A stretch of 64,000 bases of DNA, taken from the NCBI GenBank assembly GCA_001792895.1, contig MARA01000003.1, positions 1,860,001 to 1,924,000 on the forward strand. The letters are read 5' to 3'. The notes beneath the pieces were generated by a model, which was given only the letters and a program-made list of their open reading frames with translations, searched no databases and was not told the DNA's origin. How positions within the stretch are numbered: position 1 is the first letter of the stretch; each line of letters opens with the position of its first letter. Source of the DNA: Lentinus brumalis. Lineage: Eukaryota; Basidiomycota; Agaricomycetes; Polyporales; Polyporaceae. A program made the position numbers and the translations under genes. Below, in pieces: positions 11,381-22,176 of the stretch.

Positions 11381-12031
11381 TTTCCCTCCCACTCTCAAGT
11401 TGAGTGCCCTCAAGTACGCCCGTCAGTCACTGCAAAGTTAGCAGTCTTCTCATCGTTACTCTCTACGTCTATAAGTCCTAAGCACGCCCGCATGTCTATG
11501 AACTGAGGCATCCCGAGTGATCCTCCAAGTGAAGTCAAGTACGATCCAATATCAGAAGTAGTCAGGCATACGTACGGGGTCTCCGATAGGCCCAATCGCA
11601 GTTCCATCGAGGAACTATTCAGCATTGACTCACCTTTTCTCTACCTACCCTTGCAGGTTGAACATCATAACTACACAAACGACTGAGGTGAACTCCGATC
11701 TCTGTCCGATCCGAGAGCCTCAGGTGAAAGCTATTCTATTGAAGTAACTTTCACGCACGTCATCGGACAGAGCAGGAGGCGCCAGCGCACTCCTGTCTGC
11801 CCACGGATCCCGCGTAGATATCAGCGGTCACACACTACCCATCCGCAGACCCCCGGGCTGACTTCCAGGATGGGAATACCGCCCCGTATGATCAGCAAAG
11901 GGGAAGCAGTAATGTCATGGGCCCCTCGTATATACTGGCCCAGCAGAGCAGCAGCATATATTGAAGGATCACTGCGACACAAGTAGGTACAACATGGTAT
12001 CCCGTGGGCATGCGCGCAAAGTAATTATAGA

Positions 12032-13147
12032 CTAGCCGTCGAAATCTTGTAGCTCTAATTCATTGCGAACATGCAGTAAGGGTACCTCATCGACCAGGGC
12101 AAATACATCGTGTACGTACTCCGCTATGGCAGGCGCAAGCTTGTCCCGAGAGAGAAGGAAGTGGAGGAACCTCATCGATGATGACATGCGAAACTGTATC
12201 CGGTCTAGGTCCGGGTAGAGCGATGTTCGCACATAAGTATACAACTCCTCGCGACGGGCCACCAGGCGGTCATCCTCACACTCCACTAAGACATGTACCT
12301 TGTCCTCCACCGCACCTCGTCGGCGACAGAAACGACAGATCCTGTGAAGGTGAGGGACGGCTTCCACCGGTGGCAGGCGCCACAGCTCCTCCACCACCAG
12401 TTTGTGGTCCGAAGTGAGCAGGCGGACAAGGGACTCTCGGTGGTCGGCGTTCGTCACAGTAAGGTAAGCTTGCTTTTTGCACACATCCTTTAGTTTGATC
12501 GGGGAAGGGAGACGGTCGAAACGCACCTTAATGAGCGGGAGACGGCCTGACTGTTGGACCTCGGCATAGATGTGCTGGGCTAACGCCTCCTCTATCGCAC
12601 CGAGGAGGTCGTGCACCATATCCTCGGTGGGGAACGGGGTCATAGGGAGCGACACCGGTACCGGTAGGGCCCTGAGGGCATGGCAGAGGTCACTGTACCA
12701 TGATGGGTGACCCTGGGTCGCGAGTGTCCAGGCTTCCTGTAAGGCACTATACGGGATGGGTGGCCTTTGTCGGAGGAGGTACGCAAGGTAGCGTACCGCC
12801 AGCCAAGCGCGTCAGAAGCGCAGGGGCCAGACACCCGTTCCAGAGAAGAGCGGGGCGTGCTGCGATCAGGGGCCCAGACCCAGGAGCCGGCGCAGGTACG
12901 TATGTTGTACGCGCTCCAGACCCGCGAGTGCAGTCAGCCGGACATCCAATGCCACCTCACATCCTGCCACCAGGTGCGGGTCCACTCGGGCTTGGTACAG
13001 GGAGAGCAGGATTGTCAGCAGAACAGGGCCAACGAATCCTTCCAGTGCCAGGCACGAGTTGGCCATATTGGGAGCTGTTTTCTCCTTCCGAAGGTAGTGG
13101 TCCTTGAGGACATCGTGTGCTGTCGACGTGAACGTGAGGCCCACCAG
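12032..13147 (-). pseudogene. LINE2 ORF2, C-terminal part (separated from 22177-25135)
   Basis: This codes the end of the LINE2 polyprotein: LTFTSTAHDVLKDHYLRKEK, a YQARVDPHLVAGCEVALDV block, then RTSLYPDL and a zinc-ribbon-like motif RICRFCRRRGAVEDKVHVLVEC that often closes fungal LINE ORFs. Two in-frame TGA stops (12866 and 12812) sit where Arg is expected. At 13147 homology stops mid-codon-run and resumes at 22177 in the same frame: ...IAFIPLVG there continues as LTFTSTAHD here. It ends at a stop at 12032. Confidence 0.8.
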
Positions 13148-15540
13148 GGTGATCGTTTACGATCGATGAGGAACGAAGAGAATCGTCTTTTAGGTACGAC
13201 GATTCCTGCCAGCGAAGGTAACGACAACTGATGTCCGTGGGAAAGTTGTTGGAACTCCGATAGTCAGTAGTAAGTGATTACATAAGCGCATGTAAGAACC
13301 AGGTAAGAAACTTTCTTATGTCCTGGAACCCCAGATTGAGGTTAGGAGTGCACAGCTTTAGGGTTGGCAGACGCTCATGCAGCTCTGTAGCGCAAGTCCA
13401 GCATGGTCCTGCTCATCCAACAACTCTGAGTGTTGCTTCATTTTTGTAGTAGATATAGAATGCAATATAGACTTCTAAGATGCTGTAAGGCAGACTTGTA
13501 GTTGAACTATGCTGCACTGCACTCTCTGTCTCTCTATCTACCCAGTACACATGATTATGCTGCAGCTTAGTGATGTGCTGAGCCCGGCTGGAAGCTGGTT
13601 TGTAGGCTCTCAAGCTGGTCATCTTTAAGCTGAGCTGGGCCACTATGTCTATCATTCAGAGATGCTTCTTCAGTACCGCATCTGATGCCTATGACCACCA
13701 AGGTCTTAACTATTATGGTTTATGACAGACTCAGCCCAGAGCGCAACAATCTTTCACATGGGTCCAATTGTGAATGCCATTCAACTGCTTCCAAGATAGT
13801 TCTTATGGTATAGATGGGGTCAAGGTCAAGGATGGTAAGGTATCAAAAAGCAGTTGCAGTTTGAAGAGCTCAGGCAGCAAACACACACACTGCCTGAGGG
13901 TGGTCTCTTGGGAGGTCCATCGGAGACAAGCAGAGATAACCTGAGAAGAGCTTGAGTAGTCTCAGAAGGGGTGTCCAAGGCCTGATGGACGTCCAGGGCT
14001 GTTGGAGGAGTACATCAGAATAACTTGTACGGCTGTGTGTCAGCATGTAGGATTATCCCAAGCACTAAAGCAAATAGAGGTCATCTCTAATAGTCTTGTA
14101 GGTGGGAACAGAGGCAGCCGCTCAGATTGCCACCAGTACTGCCAGTGCTGGGGTGGTCGCTGGTGGTTGCGCCTGTTCAATGTTGGCTCTGCATCATCCT
14201 CTAACTGTCATCTGCATTGCTGGCGGCAGGCTCTCTGGTCAGGCTTTCCGAGGTACATAAATTGCATGGATCCATACTTCTCTGGCACTCTGTGTCTCCG
14301 GTGACACTGCAACAACCATGACTTGCGCTTACTCTCCGGCTGGTACTATATGGCTAACTCAGCCCACACTTCATTGTATCTCGGCAGCCTACTGGTCTGA
14401 TCCTAGGTCATGCTCTTTGTCCTGTGGCCTGCTGCACGTGCTGAGGGGTGCATCATGGTCTAGCTCTTGGCTTAGGTATGTATTGAAGGGGTTGGCTTGC
14501 CAGCCCACTTTGCAAGGTGTCTGCAATGTGCATACATCTTGAATCCAGGTGCCCACTTGTTGGCTTTGTGTAACTTGTAATATTCTCCTCGCTGGAGTCG
14601 TCGCAATGAGGCGTACATCTGTAGTCCACTCTGTATTGAACATGGTCTATATAATTGCAATGACAGCTCAGGTGCTTCCTACCATGATATGCATGAACAG
14701 AGAGTGTCACCCGACCATAGTGCTAAGTATTTGGAATCAAGCTTCTGCTGGCTCGGGGGCCCTTTGAGAATGTCTCGACTCTCCCTTCACCGTGTATTTA
14801 TTGCTAGCTGTATTGAGTTTGTCTCTGCCCCAGGGCCTGAGATGACCAGAGATAATCTCGCAAGTCCCCTGACGAGACCCTTGGGATCACCCATGAGACA
14901 AATTCCGAGATGATCTCCGGTTGTCCCGGATGCCCCTCACGAGAGAACCTCCTCATGCAGTGACATAGACATATATAAAGCTGGACTTGCATCAAGCAGG
15001 TATCAAGCAAATATATGTACAGGCAAGGTACTACATAGCAGTCCAGAAGTAGAGTAACAAAGGCAGTAGTCTGGGCAATAACAAAGGTAAGAAAGGGTGA
15101 TAGTAGCATAAAAGTAACCAGAAGCATCACAAGTAATGGGTAAGCTTGTGATCTAATTGAATATCAATGGTTCTAGTGTGATCTGTTAGGACAAATGCTG
15201 CATGTCAGTCTCTGAATTGATCAATTGCAACCACTTATAAGACACTCATAATTATCTTGAGCTCACATCATCCAGCCAACTTACTCAACAGCATCAGCAA
15301 TATGTTATTACTCTGTACTGTTAGTCACCATCTTACTAAACTACTTACTGATCAACTACACCAGCAAATAGTGTCATCACTGTTGCCCTATTTGATTGCC
15401 AGTACCAAGCAATGACATCCATAACTGATGAGTGCAATTCATCATATTGTTGACACATAAACAGCATAGTAACAGATCTAATGGGTGGTGGACTGACATT
15501 AGCCTCAGCTATGGGTCTTTTTGTTGGAGTCAATGATCAC

Positions 15541-15957
15541 CCACGGCATTGTTATCTGCTATAGTTTCCTTGTACCGCTCTAGTATCTGTCACAGTTGCC
15601 CCCATAACACCCACTTACCCACTGCATTATTATCTGCCATAGTCCTCCTCATATTGCTCTAGTATCTGGCAAAGTTGCCCTCAAAACACTCGCTTACCCA
15701 CCGCATTATGATCTGCCATAGTCCTTCTTGTATCGCTTTGCTATCTGCTTTGTTATCCCTCATAGTTGCCCTTGTTATGCCCACTTACCTGCTGCATTAT
15801 AATCTGCCATAGTCCTTCTTGTATCGCTCTAGTATCTGTCATAGTTGCTCACATAACGTCCACTTACTGCTGCATTATTATCTGCCATAGTCCGCCTTAT
15901 ATCACTTTGTTATCCACTTTGTTACCCATCATAGTTGCCCTCATAACGCCCACTTAC
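15541..15957. repeat. 78-bp minisatellite, 5 units
   Basis: The phrase GCATTRTTATCTGCCATAG recurs with starts at 15546, 15624, 15703, 15794 and 15872, giving periods of 78, 79, 91 and 78. Each unit also contains a 'GCTCTAGTATCTGTCATAGTTGCC'-like and 'CCCACTTACC' segment with substitutions. The 91-bp unit carries a short internal insertion. Confidence 0.85.
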
Positions 15958-16383
15958 TCTATTGAGAACAAAGCCCACAGCTTGCCTGATTGCCGGTGTC
16001 ATCCAAAACTACTGAATGCAATCCATCCAGTTATTAAACCCTACTGATGATACTGATGCATGTTATTTGTGATAGACAAACTAGAGCCTCTGTTAGAAGT
16101 CCCCATATTGAAGTTACTTATCAGTTTGTAGAGCCATTGCCAAAACAATCCTAACAGCTTACAGTTTCAGATTGTCCGTCCCAATCGGGCAATTAAGCGC
16201 CGGAAAGCGCTGAGCTCGAAACTGCACCTTGTTGACTTTGTTTGGCCAATAGATTGAAAGACTGATAATAAATGTTGATAGGGAGACTTATAACTCAGTC
16301 TGTAGGTATGTAGCACACAATAGAGACTTTGTTATCCTGATCAAGTGCCGGGAATAGGATGGATTGCACTCATTAATACCAGA

Positions 16384-16524
16384 TGATGCCATGCCCATGC
16401 TTACAAATCACGGGCGGCAAAAACATGGCGGAAAAGTGTCGTTGTGATTGTGATTATGACGTACGACGACACTTTTCCGCCATGTTTTTGCCGCCCGTGA
16501 TTTGTAAGCATGGGCTTGGCATCA
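16384..16524. repeat. Foldback hairpin, ~61-bp arms, short loop
   Basis: The left arm begins TGATGCCATGCCCATGCTTAC and ends GTGTCGTTGT near 16446; the right arm from about 16464 is its reverse complement with only about two mismatches, ending GGCATCA at 16523. The loop is about 17-20 bases. Just downstream (about 16528-16552) part of the arm end (TTTGTAAGCA.GGCTTGGCATCAT) is repeated once more. The structure resembles a tiny foldback MITE. Confidence 0.9.
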
Positions 16525-17100
16525 TAATTTGTAAGCAAGGCTTGGCATCATTCCAATTACAATCCATTCAAACTGCAATAGAGTGCCCTATTAACGCAGT
16601 TCTATGCCAAGTAAGCTTTATAAGTGATGTGCAAATGTTGTAAGCAGGGACTCTATCCGTCCTCTGAGTAATTGAGGTTGTTTATGTAAAGATAAGTACA
16701 TGTTAATGGGATGGATTGCATCTATGTCTTCTGGATGTAAGTACCAATGGACGGCGCCAATAAGAACTGTTTGTATCACATCTCTCTCAATACTTATCCA
16801 ATCCGGACGAATGTTATACCATTTGAAAGCTACAGAGGAGCTCTACAACATGGGCTGTGTTTGCAGCCATGTCAATTGATGTTTGTTTATGTGTTTATGG
16901 CATAAAGATATGTATCATTGGCACCAATTGCCCTCTACCAGTGAATTCTTATACCAGGGCTCCTATAATACCTGTATCTCTATGCAGGTGTTATAATAAT
17001 TATACACTGTGATACTTACACTATTCATGAACAGCAGAGAAAGTTGCATGCTAGGTTGTAACTAACATATTATCTATCACAACAGTCAACGGACGAAGCG

Positions 17101-20100
17101 GTGTGGCCGGCCTCCTTCGACAGAGGGGCCACCAGTGCGAGTGTGTACGAGGACCTCGATGAAGGAAGCGGAGGCGCGGCCAGCCGCCTTCGCACGACGG
17201 AGGACTCTGCTGCCATGGGGCACGAGGTGGACGAGGCGGAGTCCTCCATCACGGCACATCAGATGGAGACGTGTACAGGGCCTCAATCCGAGACCCGTGC
17301 TGGATCCCAGCAGACATCCCAGATCCTGGGATTAAACATGGACGATGTACGTCCTCGCTCGCGGAGTCCCGAGCTTGACGGGAGGCCTGTCCCCACGTCG
17401 CACGTGGGTTCTGCCGGCCAACAGTCTGAGGAGACGAACGACCTCAGAGATGGCCCAGCAACACAGAGCGATGGCTCTGCAGCTCCTGCTCTGGAGATGG
17501 ATGTGGATGACCCAATGCAAGGCCCACCGCCCTCACCCACGAGACGCGTACAATGGCGCGAGGACACCCTCACCCGTAAAGAAGCACCGCGAATTGCAAC
17601 GCTCAACATGAACGGCTATGGGAATCTTGTCAGAGATCACGAAAACAATAAATGGGGCCGCATATACAAAGTACTGTCTGACCAACGTATAGGCATTCTC
17701 CGGCTCCAGGAGACGCACCTTACCGACGAGAGGAAGGCTGGCCTTCACAAGATGTTTGCAAGGCGCATTAAGATCTTCCATTCAGCACACCCGGATGCCC
17801 CAACCTAACGGGAGGGAGTAGCGATTGTAATTAATACGCACTATCTCGATGAGTCCAAGGCCGAAGCTACTGAGATTATACCTGGAAGAGCTCTGCAGCT
17901 GTCAATTGAATGTCAGGGCGGAGACAAGCGGCACATACTGTGTGTCTATGCTCCAACATCTGATGGTGTAGAAGGACATAAGAGGTTCTTCAACGAGCTG
18001 GAAGAATATTATGAAATGCACCCAGCGAGCCCCAAGCCACAACTCATGGCAGGCGACTTCAACAATGTCGAAGACATTATCGACCGGCTGCCTGTCCAAG
18101 ATGGCCCCGATACATCAATTATCGCCCTCGACAGGCTGAAACTAAGTCTTGGCCTCATGATTGCTGATGGCTGGCGTACGACGAACCCAACGGCGCGCGA
18201 CTACACTTTCCATGGGTCCGGACAGAACACTGTCTTCTCGAGGCTAAATCGCATTTACGTCAGTACTGATCTCTTCAATAATGCCCGAGACTGGCGAATA
18301 TGCGAGCCCGGGGTAAAGACTGACCATAGTATGGTCAGCGTCCAGCTCACCTTGGATACGGCCCCGATAGTTCGTCCAGGCCGACTGATCTTCCCACTCG
18401 GGCTGCTGAAAGACAACAAACTAGCGAAGAGCATTAAGCAGAGAGGCATGGAAGCTCTGCATGAACTCACCTGCCTTGAAACCTCCGGGGTGCGGACAGA
18501 GGGCGCGAACCCACAAACTGTACTGCATAAATTCAAGGTCGACACCATGCTGATGGCAAGAGACCGGGAGAGAGCGGTTGTACCAAAGCTGCTCCATGAG
18601 ATCCGAGAACTCGAGTCGGAGCTGCGGAAGGTCAAGGCAGACCGCACGATGTCGGAACAAGCGACACTTGAGGCGGCGGCTGCGCTAACAACACAGATCC
18701 GAGAGCTAAAGATGAAGAGATTCAAACAGCAGCAGCAGAATTCGAGGGCAACCCATAGACTATATGGGGAACACCCTACGAAGTACTGGTCGCAGTTGCA
18801 CAAAGAGAGCGCACCTAGAGATGTCATTCCTGCCTTCGAGAAGAACCCTGAGAGGGGACCGTCGGAGGAAGCACGGTACGAGACGGACTTGGCCAAAATG
18901 GCGGAGATGGCGAGACGGCACCACAACCATGTTCAGCGCGATGAGCCGAGTATGAAACCAGCGGATGAGCGTGAGCAGGATATCCGGACAGCCTTGAACA
19001 GCCTCAATGTGTCAGTATCAGACGAACAACGCCAGGAGCTGCGTGGCGAAATAACGTACGAGGAGTGCGAACTTTCCTTATGATTCTCAAAGAATGGGTC
19101 TGCTCCAGGTATGGACGGAATTTGCTTTGAACTTTGGAAGATGTTGCACGCGAGGCACTCAGAGGACTCCCGCTTCCCTGACTGTCAGGATTTTGACATG
19201 TTGGTGCTGCTGCGAGCTGCCTTTGAGGATATGTGGACCCACGGGGTGAGCGCAACTACTTCCTTTGCAGAGGGCTGGATTGCTCCCATCTATAAGGAGA
19301 AGGGAGAGCAGTCTAAGATTGTCAATTACTGCCCAATAACACTCCTGAATACAGACTATAAATTGCTTAGCAAAACCCTGGCAGTCCGGTTAGCGGACAT
19401 TGCTCCGGACTTGATACACAAGTTGCAAGCAGGCTTCGTACCTGGCCGTAAAATCCATAATCATACTCAATTAGCCCGGATGATGACCCTATGGGCTGAG
19501 AAAAATGGGGCTGATGGTGCGATAGTCGCACTGGACCAGGAAAAAGCATACGACAAAGTCGCGCATGACTATCTCTGGCGAGTTCTTCGCCAATTTGGCA
19601 TTCCTGACGAATTTGTGAACCTAGTAGAATCCCTATATGCAAACGCAAACACGTCAGTCATGATCAATGGCATTCTGAGTAGACCGTATCAGGTTTATCG
19701 GGGAGTACGCCAGGGCGACCCCCTCTCCTCCTTATTGTTCACCTTGCCATTGAACCTCTCTCGGCGATGATTTGACATTCAGACCTGACATGCCTCAGTA
19801 TTCCATGCACCGGAGAAGTGCTCAAGGCTACCCTGTTCGCGGACGACATGACCGTGTATGTCTCGTCGGACGACGACTTCGCTGTGCTCCAGTCGATCCT
19901 CGACACCTGGTGTTCGGCCGCAAAAGCGTGATTCAACCTGCAGAAAACAGAGATTATCCCAATAGGCTCCTCCGAGTACAGACAGAGAGTAGCGGATACA
20001 TACCACTCGACAGGGAATTGGGAGAACTTCCCAACTAACGTACATGTGGCCAGAGACGCGAACCGGTACGAATTTTGGGTGCCTTCTTTGGAAATGAGGT

Positions 20101-21865
20101 TAACCAGATTGACCTATGGTCAACTGTACTCACAAAGATGGTCGCGATGCGACAGCCGTTGATGAAAGCGATGGCGCGATGGCGGAATGGCCATTCTACA
20201 GTCATCGGTAAGAAACATGTCCTACAAATGATAGTGGGGGGTATGACTCAGTATCTGATGAATGTTCAGCGTATGCCTGAGCCTATTGTTAAATGGCTCA
20301 CGAAGGTCATGTGCAGCTATCTCTGGGATGACAAGCACAACTCCCCAGTAGGGATGAGCCATGTCTGCCTGCCTGTAGAGTGAGGAGGCCTAAGTGTTCT
20401 GGATCTGCACGCCAGGAATGAGGCAATAGACATTATGTGGTTAAAATCATATCTCGACTTCAGCACGGAGCGTCCACTGTGGGCGTACCTAGCAGACGAT
20501 CTCCTGGCTAACCACGTCCCTAAGACGTGCAGACCACAGCAGTCTGACCTGCGTATCAATATGTTCCTGCAGGGCTGGAGTGTGTACCAATAATGGCGAG
20601 GCAAATGCACGCGTCGGTGCAGGGGTCTTCGTCGGCGGGAACCAAGCATTGAACAAAAGTCTGCGGCTCCCGGAAACGTTAGAACAGTCGAATCAGACTG
20701 AAGAGGCGGTGGCCACGCTGATGGCGGTGCGTCTGCCTGGCGACTTCACTCGGGTCAGACACATCACAGACTCAAAGACGGTCATGGACTCGCTCACCAA
20801 ATGGCATCGGAGGCATGAAGATACAGGGTATATCTTGCAGAGGAATGCCCAGATTACCAAGGCTATCATGGCGCAGTTGAGAATGAGGAAAGCTCACTCG
20901 GTTTACAAGTGGGTTAGAGGCCATGATGGCCACCCTGGAAATGAGGCGGCCAATAGGTTAGCTGCGGAAGGGGCAGAGAAAAATGATAACGACGAAGTCT
21001 TGCTAGCAATTCCATCGGAGTATACACTCTCGGGCGCAAAACTGAACTGCATCACACAGAAGCTCGCCTACCGTGTGATCAGAGCTCGGAAGGACGCCAA
21101 GACAAAAGCAAGACCACGCGCAGTCGCAAGTCTCGACATGATTGTAAGCGGTCTACAAGACTGATACGGCATCCAGCTGCACGAAGCGTCAATCTGGCAC
21201 TCCCGGGAAGCCGCCCAGTTCATATGGATGTCTATTCACGACGGGTTCATGATCGGAACCCACTGGCTGAGGCCTAAGATGTCGGCCAACTACAGCAACG
21301 AGCGCAATGTGCTTCATGCGGGGACCTTGAAAGCATGTCTCACATATGTTTCGACTGCCCGGCTAAAGGCCAGAGAACAATCTGGAAGCTTCTGAAAAGA
21401 ATATGGGCACTCACCAAGCAAGACTGGAAGGCCCCATGCTGGGGGACGGCATTTGGGGCGGCGTGTGTTGTGCTCAAAACGGCGGAGGGTGCGAGGAACG
21501 CGGACCTAGAGAACCTCTGGTGCATACTATGCACGGAGGCAGTACATCTGATTTGGAAGCTGAGATGTGAGCGGGTTATCCAACACGGTGGAGTGGAATT
21601 CACGAAGCGGGGGATTACAAACCGTTTCTATGCTGCCCTTGACTCCCACCTGACTCTTGATAGATGTGTTGCAGCGATGGCAAGCAGCAAGAGAGCGCTT
21701 AAACCGGACGGCGTCGAACCAATCTGGCTACCGGTCGTGAATGATCGCGAATCTCTCCCGCCCAAGTGGGTGGTGCAGAGCGGGGTTTTAGTGGGTATAA
21801 AGCGAGGGCATGATGGGGGAGGCCGACTATGTCGGCCAATCCCAAATGATTTGCCTAACCTTTGA
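17101..21865 (+). pseudogene. LINE1 polyprotein (EN-RT-RNase H), multiply interrupted
   Basis: Endonuclease: IATLNMNGYGN (17593), LQETHL (17705), MAGDFNN (18046), TDHSMVSV (18320). RT: APGMDGICFELWK (19105), LQAGFVPGRKIHN (19425), ALDQEKAYDKV (19530), GVRQGDPLS (19705), LFADDMTVY (19830). RNase H: GAGVFVGG (20620), TEEAVATLMAVRL (20700), TDSKTVMDSL (20765), VRGHDGHPGNEAANRLA (20910). Cysteine cluster CASCGDLESMSHICFDC (21310). Breaks: TAA at 17806 and TGA at 19081, 19773, 19929, 20381 and 21162, most at expected Arg codons, plus frame slips near 19745 and 21305. The last RNase H acid, normally Asp in 'NEAAD', reads Asn. The copy is dead. Confidence 0.85.
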
Positions 21866-22079
21866 GTCCCACACTCAGTGCGTAATGCATTTCCCCGCAG
21901 TTTCTGGTGACGGTGTTATTCTTATTGCATGACCCATCCGAGGTTCCAACCCCTCGGGCGAGTCGCCAAGCGCGCCTGGACAATACTCTCGACCATGAGC
22001 CACACAACAAGCCCCTCTGGGGACCAATGTGGCCCGAGGCTAAATGCGCTCCTCCAAAAGAAAAACAAAAAAAAAACAT
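17101..22079 (+). mobile_element. LINE1: non-LTR retrotransposon with EN, RT, RNase H and zinc knuckle
   Basis: The element reads on the plus strand and ends in an A-rich tail (AAAAGAAAAACAAAAAAAAAAC, quoted in part, about 22055-22079), the usual 3' end of a target-primed LINE. Domain order is the usual one for RNase H-bearing LINEs: APE-type endonuclease, reverse transcriptase, RNase H, cysteine cluster. The 5' end is not defined: the coding frame is open from at least 17101. It lies inside the insertion that splits LINE2, but about 97 bp of other sequence separates its tail from the LINE2 junction. Confidence 0.85.
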
Positions 22080-22176
22080 ATCATCCATAATTGAGTACAG
22101 AGATTCCCCATAACATACAAAGACTCCCAATTCCTCATCATCGTCCCTGCCAGGAATGGCCTACTTCCCAACCAGT

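Larger units (their letters stand above)
10168..11767 (+). mobile_element. Copy 1 of an inverted ~1.5-kb element pair: acidic ORF plus LTR-like region
   Basis: From GGTGTCAC at about 10168 to TTTCACGCAC at about 11760 this matches the reverse complement of 27712-29194 at high identity. Layout: a leader beginning GGTGTCACGCATGGAAC that resembles the primer-binding start of an LTR element, the acidic ORF (10205-10944), then an A/T-richer ~700-bp block (about 11055-11755) with a TATA box that starts TGTTATTG and ends ACTTTCA, as an LTR would. Only one such block is present per copy, so this is at best a partial or non-autonomous LTR element. No reverse transcriptase is linked to it. Confidence 0.6.
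13148..17090. other. AT-rich insert, no genes; contains minisatellite and foldback hairpin
   Basis: Base composition changes to AT-rich compared with both flanks, and no open frame longer than about 100 codons or with any domain signal was seen on either strand. It forms the left part of the ~9.0-kb segment that interrupts LINE2. Origin is unknown: old transposon debris altered by C-to-T mutation would fit. Confidence 0.6.
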
